From contig DLOQ01000110.1 in assembly GCA_002479655.1 (NCBI GenBank), positions 1-7,468 of the forward strand: DNA of 7,468 nt, written 5' to 3'. The translations under genes were made by a program, and so were the position numbers. Positions 1-6,445 of the stretch are shown here, piece after piece (the first letter of the stretch is position 1; the number at the start of each line of letters is the position of its first letter). The notes below the pieces were generated by a model. That model saw only the letters and a list, made by a program, of their open reading frames with translations, was not told the DNA's origin and did no database searches. The DNA comes from Lachnospiraceae bacterium UBA7480. Lineage in GTDB: Bacteria > Bacillota > Clostridia > Lachnospirales > Lachnospiraceae.

Positions 1-15
1 CACTTGACTAAATAG
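1..15 (+). CDS. Possible last codons of an upstream gene (toxin partner of the antitoxin?)
   Basis: Frame 1 reads His-Leu-Thr-Lys and a TAG stop, 13 bases before the antitoxin start. HigA-type antitoxins usually follow a RelE/HigB-type toxin gene in a two-gene operon with short spacing, so the tail of a toxin gene is expected here. Frames 2 and 3 also hit stops within the first 11 bases, so the sequence alone does not prove which frame is coding. No domain can be seen in four residues; the assignment rests on gene order only. Confidence 0.25.
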   Translation, partial: HLTK

Positions 16-28
16 GGAGGGCTGAATC

Positions 29-313
29 ATGAGCAAAGCAGGAATATCTTATGAAGAAATGAAAGCCGATATGCTTAAGGATGAAGAATTTAAATTAGAA
101 TATGAAAAATTAAAACCCAGATATGAAGCAATTGAACAGATTATAAGAGCAAGGAAAGAACAAAATATAACACAAGCGGAACTTGCTAAAAGAGTAGGAA
201 CACAGAAAAGTAATATTTCTAGGCTGGAGAGCGGAAATTATAACCCTAGTTTGGATTTCCTTGCCAAAATAGCTGAATCACTTGGGAAAAAAATATCTGT
301 AACATTAAATTAG
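29..313 (+). CDS. XRE-family helix-turn-helix protein, probable HigA-type antitoxin
   Basis: A 94-residue DNA-binding protein. Residues 1-30 form a charged helical lead (SYEEMKADMLKDEEFKLEYE), typical of antitoxins that wrap a RelE/HigB-type toxin. Residues 33-90 are an HTH_3/XRE domain: ARKEQNITQAELAKRVG is the first part of the helix-turn-helix, and QKSNISRLESG is the recognition helix with the usual R-x-E-x-G ending. In this family the antitoxin neutralises an mRNA-cleaving toxin and represses its own operon. The start is supported by GGGAGG at 15-20, eight bases before the ATG. The toxin would lie immediately left of the window. No promoter is visible here, as expected for the second gene of an operon. 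A stand-alone regulator is possible, but the acidic N-terminal lead favours an antitoxin. Confidence 0.8.
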   Translation: MSKAGISYEEMKADMLKDEEFKLEYEKLKPRYEAIEQIIRARKEQNITQAELAKRVGTQKSNISRLESGNYNPSLDFLAKIAESLGKKISVTLN

Positions 314-333
314 AATGAGTAATGTTTAACAGG

Positions 334-350
334 ATAGTGTGCAACACTAT
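334..350. repeat. Perfect 17-bp inverted repeat just after the antitoxin gene
   Basis: ATAGTGT and ACACTAT flank the three-base centre GCA. The arms match perfectly over 7 bp. It starts 20 bases after the antitoxin stop codon. No T-run follows on the + strand, so it is a poor intrinsic terminator. It could be an operator-like site for a dimeric regulator or a weak transcript-end hairpin; its role is unknown. Confidence 0.5.
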
Positions 351-500
351 AAAATCATATTGGTGTGTAACTAACAAATGCTTTGGAATGTCGTATTTTA
401 GGCGTTCAGAACTATCAAAGAGATAACTTCCTATCAATTTTCAAAATTATTCTGGAATCCCGAAAGCTCAAGGGTCATGGTGACAAAGAAGAAATTTCTG

Positions 501-543
501 AAAAGGCGGTATAGCCCGAATTACAAGGGCTGAACTGCCTTTT
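501..543. terminator. Long stem-loop, possible bidirectional intrinsic terminator
   Basis: The 17-base arms 501-517 and 527-543 pair with one A-A mismatch and two G-U wobbles around a 9-base loop (518-526). The stem base is AAAA/TTTT, so each strand has a G/C-rich stem ending in a short T-run, as in bidirectional terminators. The T-run is only four bases long and then becomes CCGG on the + strand, so termination may be weak. It lies about 190 bases beyond the antitoxin stop and overlaps the 3' end of the possible recombinase scrap on the minus strand. Confidence 0.5.
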
Positions 544-601
544 CCGGTGCGTGGACTATAATTTTCTTGATAATATCACTGACGATTGCGGGAGTGAGCC
601 A
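521..601 (-). pseudogene. Possible remnant of a large serine recombinase C-terminus
   Basis: On the minus strand this stretch reads 26 codons containing LTPAIVSDIIKKIIVHAP, then EKAVQPL and a stop; it is preceded in frame by a stop at 602-604. The pattern L-T-P-x-I-V-x-x-I-I-x-K-I-x-V-H-A-P resembles, from memory, the C-terminal region of large serine recombinases carried by clostridial integrative elements, usually followed by a basic stretch that is missing here. No resolvase catalytic domain or zinc-ribbon lies nearby. If real, it is a decayed scrap marking an old element end. The match is short and could be chance. Confidence 0.35.
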
Positions 602-733
602 TTAAACTGCCATCATATCAGCCTCAAATAATCTGCAAAATATAATATTTTATGGATGTAAAAATAAGAATAAAGTAGTAGAAAAATTATATTTATAAAA
701 AATAAAATCAATTAATGTTATTTTGGGGTTTTA

Positions 734-742
734 TGATATAAT
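734..742 (+). promoter_or_regulatory. Extended -10 promoter of the giant helicase gene
   Basis: TGATATAAT is a perfect extended -10 (TG-N-TATAAT) located 58 bases before the helicase start codon. No good TTGACA-like -35 is found at 16-18 bp spacing, which extended -10 promoters can tolerate. The gene therefore probably has its own start of transcription near 749 rather than depending on the toxin-antitoxin operon. Confidence 0.6.
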
Positions 743-800
743 TAAAATAAAACAGTGTCGAAAATTGTTGATATTTGAATAAGATGATAGGAGAAGCTTC

Positions 801-3800
801 ATGAAAAGAATTGGTTTTATAGATATCGAAGTAAGCGAAGCAGATCATAAAGCATATGATTTTGGGGCAGTAACTGGGAATGTTAATAAACTTCACACCC
901 ATTCGCTGCATGAGCTATATTCTTTTGTCGAAAATTTTGAGTATGTGTGTGGGCACAATATCATAAATCATGATGCAAAATATATTCAGCTTCCTGAAAA
1001 AATAAAATATATTGACACGCTGTATCTTTCCCCGCTGATGTTTCCTAATAAACCCTATCACGCTTTATTAAAAGATGATAAACTGCAAACTGATGAGCTC
1101 AATAATCCTCTGAATGACGCGTTGAAAGCCAGAGAATTGTTTTATGATGAAGTAAATGCTTTTGCAGCTTTGGACGAAAAGTTAAAAATGATTTATTATA
1201 TGTTGCTGAAAAATAATCCGTTTTTTTCGGGATTTTTTGAGTATCTGAATTATTCTGTGCAAGGGGAGCTTGGAACTGCCATACTTACCAGATTTGAGGG
1301 AGATATTTGCGAAAACGCTCCAATTGTAAGTATGATTTCGGAGACGCCTGTCGAATTGGCGTATTGTCTTGCTATGGTATCTGCAACAGAAAAACATTCA
1401 TTGGTACCACGGTGGGTGTTGATGAATTTTCCGAAGATTGATACTACACTGCGTTTACTGAAAAATACTTCCTGTCATAAATGTGAATACTGCAGATCAA
1501 GACTGAATCCCACGGTCTACCTCAGTAAATATTTTGGATATTTGGGCTTTAGGAGCTATAATGACGAACCATTGCAGGAGAATGCGGTAAGGGCTGCGGC
1601 AGAACATAAATCTTTGCTTGCAATTTTTCCGACAGGCGGCGGAAAATCTTTGACTTTTCAGATACCTGCGCTTATGTCAGGAGAAATGGAAAGAGCCTTA
1701 ACAGTTGTGATTTCACCGTTGCAGTCGCTGATGAAGGATCAGGTGGATAATCTTGAAAAGCGCGGCATTGCAGAAGCGGTTACGATAAATGGATTATTAA
1801 GCCCGCTCGAACGTGCGGAAGCTATCGAACGGGTGGAATCGGGAATGGCCTCAATATTATATATTTCCCCGGAATCATTGCGGTCTGTGACAATAGAGAG
1901 GTTGCTCCTGTCACGCCATATTGACCGGTTTGTTATAGATGAGGCACATTGTTTTTCTGCTTGGGGACAGGATTTTCGTGTGGATTATCTGTATATCGGC
2001 GATTTTATCAGGGAGCTTCAGGAAAAAAAGGGTAATGATTTTAAAATCCCGGTATCCTGCTTTACTGCGACGGCAAAACAGAAGGTAATCAGCGATATTA
2101 AGGAGTATTTCAAGAACAAGCTGGGGATAGATCTGGAATTGTTTGCTACAAATGCTTCCAGAACAAATCTGAGATATGAAGTTCTTTATAAGGAGACGGA
2201 TGAAGATAAGTATGAAACTCTCCGTATGCTGATTGAACAGAAAAATTGTCCTACAATTATATATGTATCTCGGACGAAACGTACAAGGCAGCTTGCGGAA
2301 AAGCTGACTAATGACGGATTTAGGGCGCGGGCGTTTAACGGTAAAATGAGCAGTAACGAAAAACAGGAAAATCAGGAGGCTTTTATCAACGACGAGATAC
2401 AGGTCATTGTTGCAACTTCCGCATTTGGCATGGGCGTAGATAAATCCAACGTAAAGCTCGTCATTCATTATGATATTTCTGATTCTCTTGAAAACTATGT
2501 GCAGGAAGCAGGACGTGCAGGCAGAGATCAGTCCCTTCAGGCGGAATGTTATGTGCTCTTCAATGACGGCGATCTGGATAAACATTTTATACTTCTTAAT
2601 CAGACAAAGCTAAGTATCAGTGAGATCCAACAGGTATGGAAAGCGATCAAAGACCTGACAAGAACCCGCCCGGAAGTATGCTGTTCGCCGTTAGAAGTGG
2701 CGCGGCAGGCAGGCTGGGACGATAGCGTTGCCGACATTGAAACAAGGGTAAAAACGGCGATACAGGCGCTTGAAAATGCCGGATATATTAAACGGGGCAA
2801 GAATGTTCCTAGAGTATATGCCAGCAGTATTCTTGTGAAGAATATGGCAGGAGCTGCAGAACGGATTGACAGTTCGATCAGGTTTCAGACTGATGAAGAA
2901 CGAATTACGGCAAAGCGGATTATTAAATCTCTTATTTCCAGTAAAAGTATTGCCAATGCAGGCAATGCCGATGCGGAATCACGGGTGGATTATCTTGCGG
3001 ACAGGCTCGGTGTTAAAAAATCGGGTATTATCCACGCCATACAGCAAATGCGTGAGGATGGTCTGATTGCAGATACCAGGGATCTTACTGCGTATATCCA
3101 AAAAACAGATACCGTGAATAAATCAATGCAGACACTTTTGCGCTTCCAGACACTTGAAATGTTTTTGCTTGAGTATATAGATATGGACAAGCTATGTATG
3201 AACTATAAGGAACTGAACGAAGCAGCTCTTAGAAATGGCATCAAAACAAGCACGGTGAATGCAATCAAAACTTTATTTTATTACTGGACAATACGTGGTT
3301 ATATTCAAAAGGAACAGGATCAAGCTACTGATAAAGTGATGATTGTGCCAAAGCTGAGTATGGAACATATTAGGGAAAAACGAGAGAACAGCTATCATGT
3401 CGCTGAATATATCATTAACTATCTATTTCGGATTAGCGGTGAAGATATCAATTCTAAGGATGAAGTCCTTGTTGGATTCTCGGTAATGGAGCTTACAAAT
3501 TCTTATTGCGATAATTGGCTGATAAAAGTGAAAGAAACTGACGTTGAAGAAGCTTTGCTCTTTCTTTCCAAAATAGGCGCGCTCAAACTTGAAGGCGGAT
3601 TTCTGGTGCTTTACAGTGGAATGCGTATCCGACGACTGATACTTGATAATAAGATAAGATATAAACTCGAAGATTACAGACAGCTTAACGAGTTCTACCG
3701 GCAGAAGATACAGCAGATACATATTGTTGGGGAGTATGCCAACATGATGGTCCGTGATTACCGCGAAGCCCTGCAATTTGTTAATGATTATTTCCAGATG

Positions 3801-5579
3801 GATTATAGAAAATTTCTTTCACATTATTTTTCTGGAGAAAGAGTTGCGGAGATTGAACGCAATATCACTCCCGAAAAATACAGACAGCTTTTTAACACTT
3901 TATCGAATAGACAGCTTGAAATTATCCGTTGCGATTCAAAGTATATCGTTGTTACAGCTGGACCTGGGAGTGGTAAAACACGGGTATTGGTACATAAGCT
4001 TGCTTCACTGCTTTTGCTGGAAGATGTGAAGCATGAACAACTTCTGATGTTGACTTTTTCAAGGGCGGCTGCAACAGAATTCAAACAAAGACTTCGTGAA
4101 CTGATTGGCAATGCGGCAAATTATATTGAAATAAAGACATTTCACTCATATTGCTTTGATCTGCTTGGGAAAATCGGTAACATTCCGGATGCAAAGAACA
4201 TAGTGAAGAATGCAGTTGAACTGCTTCACAGGGGAGATGTGGATCCGGGTAGGATCACAAAGACGGTTCTTGTCATTGATGAAGCCCAGGATATGGATTG
4301 TTATGAATATAGTCTGGTGGAAGCCCTTATGGATCGAAATGAAGATATGCGTGTAATTGCCGTCGGCGATGATGACCAGAATATCTATCAATTTCGCGGT
4401 TCAGACTCGGAATATCTGAAGAAGCTGATAACCGTTCATAATGCAGAACAATATTCCCTGATAGACAATTACAGAAGCTGTACAAGTATTATTGTATTTG
4501 CAAACCGTTTTGTAAAAGAGATTCCTAACAGAATGAAAAAAGAGGATATCAGGACTGTCATGGACAGCGTGGGGGAGGTCAAGCTGATAAAGCACAGCAG
4601 CGTCAATATGGAAATTGCAATCGTCAAAGATCTTGTATCTGTAAATGCAGAAGAAACGTCCTGTATTCTTACAAACACAAATGAGGAAGCGTTGTGTATT
4701 CTTTGTATATTAAAACAAATGAATATCCCTGCAAAACTGATACAATCCATTGACGGGTTTGACATCTATAATATTGCCGAGATACGTTTTTTTTTGGAAC
4801 AGCTGAGCACCGTCAGCGTTTCTCCTGTCATCAGTAATGAACAGTGGGACGGTGCGGTCGCTACATTGCAGAGACAATATCATGACAGTGCTTGCCTGCC
4901 CATTATTATGAGTGTCTTGCATACATTTGAGGAGACAAATGAAAAGAAATACCGCACTGATTTTGAAATGTTTCTACATGAATCAAAGATAGAGGATTTC
5001 TATACAAATGAGCAGGGTATTATAACAGTCTCTACAATGCATAAATCAAAAGGCAGGGAATTTGACAATGTATATATGTTAATTAACAATAATAATTTAC
5101 GAGATGTTAAGGAAAAAAGAAAGCTCTATGTGGGAATGACAAGAGCCAAAAAGCTTCTCCATATTCATTACCATGGAGAGGTATTTGATCAATTTACCGA
5201 GTATGCTTCCTCTCATGAGCATGATTTACATATATATCCGGAACCTTCGGAATTGATCTTACAGCTTTCACATAAAGATGTATATCTGGATTTCTTTAAA
5301 GATAAAAAGTCCTTGATACTTAAGTTAAAAAGCGGAGACTGCCTTACTGTTAGAGGAAACAGGCTGTTAGCACCGGTAAACGGGAAATTGCTTCCTGTTT
5401 TGCAATTTTCATCTGAGTGCAATAATGAGAAGGTAAAGAAGTTTATTGCATCAGGATACGTTCCGTCTTATGCGGTAATACGGTTTATCTGTATGTGGAA
5501 AGGGAAAGATGATACCGAAGAATCGAGAATTATTTTGGCTGATATTCATTTTTATAAAAATAACATTAATGGATGTTGA
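801..5579 (+). CDS. Giant DnaQ-like exonuclease / RecQ / UvrD-type helicase fusion
   Basis: A 1592-residue cytoplasmic enzyme. Residues 1-125 resemble a DEDD exonuclease: D8/E10, GHNIINHD (D58) and NNPLNDA (D106), where the usual motif III His is Asn101. A cysteine cluster follows (C225, C228, C231). Residues 245-600 are a full RecQ-type SF2 helicase: FPTGGGKS (K282), DEAH 380-383, aromatic loop CFSAWGQDFR, FTATA 421-425 and QEAGRAGRD 568-576. Residues 600-1025 are helical and winged-helix-like. Residues 1030-1460 are a full UvrD/PcrA-type SF1 helicase: Q1038, AGPGSGKT (K1059), DEAQD 1160-1164, GDDDQNIYQFRG, NYRS, TMHKSKGREFD and YVGMTRAK. Residues 1490-1592 are unrecognised. AGGAG at 789-793 supports the start. 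From memory, long proteins of this layout are annotated only as RecQ-family helicases; repair, recombination or phase-defence-type roles are inference. It is monocistronic. Confidence 0.93.
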   Translation: MKRIGFIDIEVSEADHKAYDFGAVTGNVNKLHTHSLHELYSFVENFEYVCGHNIINHDAKYIQLPEKIKYIDTLYLSPLMFPNKPYHALLKDDKLQTDELNNPLNDALKARELFYDEVNAFAALDEKLKMIYYMLLKNNPFFSGFFEYLNYSVQGELGTAILTRFEGDICENAPIVSMISETPVELAYCLAMVSATEKHSLVPRWVLMNFPKIDTTLRLLKNTSCHKCEYCRSRLNPTVYLSKYFGYLGFRSYNDEPLQENAVRAAAEHKSLLAIFPTGGGKSLTFQIPALMSGEMERALTVVISPLQSLMKDQVDNLEKRGIAEAVTINGLLSPLERAEAIERVESGMASILYISPESLRSVTIERLLLSRHIDRFVIDEAHCFSAWGQDFRVDYLYIGDFIRELQEKKGNDFKIPVSCFTATAKQKVISDIKEYFKNKLGIDLELFATNASRTNLRYEVLYKETDEDKYETLRMLIEQKNCPTIIYVSRTKRTRQLAEKLTNDGFRARAFNGKMSSNEKQENQEAFINDEIQVIVATSAFGMGVDKSNVKLVIHYDISDSLENYVQEAGRAGRDQSLQAECYVLFNDGDLDKHFILLNQTKLSISEIQQVWKAIKDLTRTRPEVCCSPLEVARQAGWDDSVADIETRVKTAIQALENAGYIKRGKNVPRVYASSILVKNMAGAAERIDSSIRFQTDEERITAKRIIKSLISSKSIANAGNADAESRVDYLADRLGVKKSGIIHAIQQMREDGLIADTRDLTAYIQKTDTVNKSMQTLLRFQTLEMFLLEYIDMDKLCMNYKELNEAALRNGIKTSTVNAIKTLFYYWTIRGYIQKEQDQATDKVMIVPKLSMEHIREKRENSYHVAEYIINYLFRISGEDINSKDEVLVGFSVMELTNSYCDNWLIKVKETDVEEALLFLSKIGALKLEGGFLVLYSGMRIRRLILDNKIRYKLEDYRQLNEFYRQKIQQIHIVGEYANMMVRDYREALQFVNDYFQMDYRKFLSHYFSGERVAEIERNITPEKYRQLFNTLSNRQLEIIRCDSKYIVVTAGPGSGKTRVLVHKLASLLLLEDVKHEQLLMLTFSRAAATEFKQRLRELIGNAANYIEIKTFHSYCFDLLGKIGNIPDAKNIVKNAVELLHRGDVDPGRITKTVLVIDEAQDMDCYEYSLVEALMDRNEDMRVIAVGDDDQNIYQFRGSDSEYLKKLITVHNAEQYSLIDNYRSCTSIIVFANRFVKEIPNRMKKEDIRTVMDSVGEVKLIKHSSVNMEIAIVKDLVSVNAEETSCILTNTNEEALCILCILKQMNIPAKLIQSIDGFDIYNIAEIRFFLEQLSTVSVSPVISNEQWDGAVATLQRQYHDSACLPIIMSVLHTFEETNEKKYRTDFEMFLHESKIEDFYTNEQGIITVSTMHKSKGREFDNVYMLINNNNLRDVKEKRKLYVGMTRAKKLLHIHYHGEVFDQFTEYASSHEHDLHIYPEPSELILQLSHKDVYLDFFKDKKSLILKLKSGDCLTVRGNRLLAPVNGKLLPVLQFSSECNNEKVKKFIASGYVPSYAVIRFICMWKGKDDTEESRIILADIHFYKNNINGC

Positions 5580-5591
5580 ACTGTAGGGGTG

Positions 5592-5625
5592 AAAACGCAA
5601 AATACAAGCTTATTTGTGTGTTTTT
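5592..5625 (+). terminator. Weak AT-rich stem-loop after the helicase gene
   Basis: The arms AAAACGCAAAATA (5592-5604) and TATTTGTGTGTTTTT (5611-5625) pair with one or two bulges and one G-U around a 6-base loop. The 3' arm ends in five Ts. It begins 12 bases after the helicase stop, where a terminator is expected, but the stem is AT-rich and the T-run is part of it, so strength is doubtful. Confidence 0.35.
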
Positions 5626-5638
5626 GCAGGATAGATTA

Positions 5639-5647
5639 TGGTATACT
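5639..5647 (+). promoter_or_regulatory. Extended -10 promoter of the deaminase gene
   Basis: TGGTATACT matches the extended -10 pattern TG-N-TATAMT and lies about 60 bases before the preferred deaminase start. The -35 region (TGTTTT at 17-bp spacing) is poor. With a transcription start near 5654, it would give a leader of about 50 bases containing the strong ribosome binding site at 5694. Confidence 0.5.
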
Positions 5648-5705
5648 TGGATTGTGTGCTAAGAAATGATGGGATGTGTTAATTGAAAAATATAGGAGGA
5701 TCGGT

Positions 5706-6206
5706 ATGGTAACCCCGAAAGAAGGAAAAAGAATCTCAAAGACAGATATGTATCTTAATTGCGCAGAAAGCTTTGCTTATCGAAGCACCTGCATCAAACG
5801 CAGATATGGGGCAGTCATCGTAAAAGATGATGCGGTCATTTCTACAGGATATAATGGCTCTCCGAGAGGGTTTGAAAACTGCTGCGATATAGGAACATGT
5901 CCAAGGATGGAGAGGCAGATGCATCAGGGGGAAGGCTATGGGATCTGCCGTGCGATCCATGCGGAAGCCAATGCGCTTTTAAATTGTTCCAGAGAACAAA
6001 CGATCGGGGCGGATCTATATTTGACAGGGATCGATCCAAAGGACAATTCCATTCATAAGGCGAAACCATGTCCGATATGCGCGAGAACCATCATACAGGC
6101 AGGGATCGATCATGTGATCATGCGTCAGGGAGATGGAGCGGATAACTATATCAGTATACCTGCCGTCGATTTGCAATGGGTGTTGGATGAATCAGAAAGT
6201 GAATAA
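5706..6206 (+). CDS. ComEB-type deoxycytidylate (dCMP) deaminase
   Basis: A 166-residue zinc enzyme that converts dCMP to dUMP, feeding thymidylate synthesis. Visible family features are KRRYGAVIVKDD, the substrate-loop motif GYNGSPRG (48-55), the catalytic HAE (H85, E87) and PCPIC (C122, C125), which with H85 bind zinc; E87 is the proton shuttle. CCDIGTCPR (59-67) adds the extra cysteines usual in this family. I choose the ATG at 5706 because AGGAGG lies six bases upstream; a GTG at 5676 would add ten residues that include the ribosome-binding site itself and has no site of its own. It has its own putative promoter. The last codons (QWVLDESESE, stop) fall within the first copy of a 45-bp tandem repeat, so this C-terminus may be recent. 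A free-standing cytidine/guanine deaminase is less likely given the SPRG motif. Confidence 0.88.
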   Translation: MVTPKEGKRISKTDMYLNCAESFAYRSTCIKRRYGAVIVKDDAVISTGYNGSPRGFENCCDIGTCPRMERQMHQGEGYGICRAIHAEANALLNCSREQTIGADLYLTGIDPKDNSIHKAKPCPICARTIIQAGIDHVIMRQGDGADNYISIPAVDLQWVLDESESE

Positions 6207-6294
6207 GGTCTGCGGATCCGTCGGTCAATGGGTGAATCAAAAAGTGAATAAAGTCTGCGGATCCATCTGTCAATGGGTGGATAATAAGTTGAAT
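6174..6294 (+). repeat. 45-bp tandem repeat, about 2.5 copies, overlapping the deaminase 3' end
   Basis: Copies start with CAATGGGTG at 6174, 6226 and 6271. Copy 1 (6174-6225, 52 bp) and copy 2 (6226-6270, 45 bp) share the block AATCARAAAGTGAATAARG followed by TCTGCGGATCC; copy 3 (6271 to about 6294) is partial and diverged. Copy 1 differs mainly by seven extra bases, TTGGATG, at 6183-6189. The unit is 15 codons long, and copy 2 onward reads without a stop until 6328-6330 as QWVNQKVNKVCGS-type units. The deaminase stop codon lies inside copy 1. Replication slippage is the simplest origin. Confidence 0.85.
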
Positions 6295-6358
6295 ATTGGT
6301 AAGAATAATGGCAAAAGTCAGATTGTCTAACAGCTAAATGTGAAAAAAGTGTGAATTG

Positions 6359-6385
6359 TTAGCACTCACTCTTGACGAGTGCTAA
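6359..6385 (+). promoter_or_regulatory. CIRCE operator for the HrcA heat-shock repressor
   Basis: A perfect CIRCE inverted repeat: TTAGCACTC, nine bases, GAGTGCTAA. HrcA binds this element at normal temperature and is released when GroEL is occupied by unfolded protein. Its right half overlaps the -35 box of the downstream promoter, so bound HrcA would block RNA polymerase. It indicates that the Hsp20 gene that follows belongs to the HrcA regulon. Confidence 0.97.
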
Positions 6386-6400
6386 CAAAAGAGGTATAGT
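6372..6400 (+). promoter_or_regulatory. Sigma-A-type promoter of the Hsp20 gene
   Basis: TTGACG (6372-6377) and TATAGT (6395-6400) are separated by exactly 17 bp, a near-consensus vegetative promoter. The -35 lies in the spacer and right arm of the CIRCE element. Transcription should start near 6407, giving a leader of about 40 bases. Confidence 0.85.
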
Positions 6401-6445
6401 ACATTTAGAAACAAAAAAAGACAATACAGATAGGAGGAATGACTT

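Larger units (their letters stand above)
314..800. other. Gene-poor AT-rich gap with possible mobile-element remnants
   Basis: About 490 bp separate the antitoxin gene from the giant helicase gene, and no intact gene is convincing here. It contains a 17-bp palindrome (334-350), a strong stem-loop (501-543), a 26-codon minus-strand scrap resembling a serine-recombinase C-terminus (521-601), and the helicase promoter near 737. The last 150 bp are very AT-rich. The content suggests the scar of an element end, but most of the gap has no recognisable signal. Confidence 0.55.

Noticed and set aside
314..800. tRNA or structured RNA gene in the left gap
   Set aside because: No cloverleaf, CCA end or known RNA motif was recognised; the only structures are the palindrome and the stem-loop already listed.
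1911..2585. Minus-strand 224-codon open frame inside the helicase gene
   Set aside because: It lies wholly antisense to the conserved RecQ motor, has no ribosome binding site or recognisable domain and a shadow-like composition.
5676..5705. Upstream GTG start for the deaminase
   Set aside because: It has no ribosome binding site of its own and would translate through the strong AGGAGG that serves the ATG at 5706.
801..6206. Helicase fusion and deaminase as a two-gene defence operon
   Set aside because: There is a gap of about 125 bp with a possible terminator and a separate promoter, and the deaminase is a typical housekeeping dCMP deaminase, so a functional link is not supported.
6174..6294. 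CRISPR array
   Set aside because: The copies are directly adjacent without spacers and diverge, so this is a simple tandem repeat.
6133..6330. Overlapping 65-codon + strand open frame across the repeats
   Set aside because: It starts inside the deaminase gene without a ribosome binding site. Its second half is the repeat-coded tail discussed as a finding, not an independent gene.
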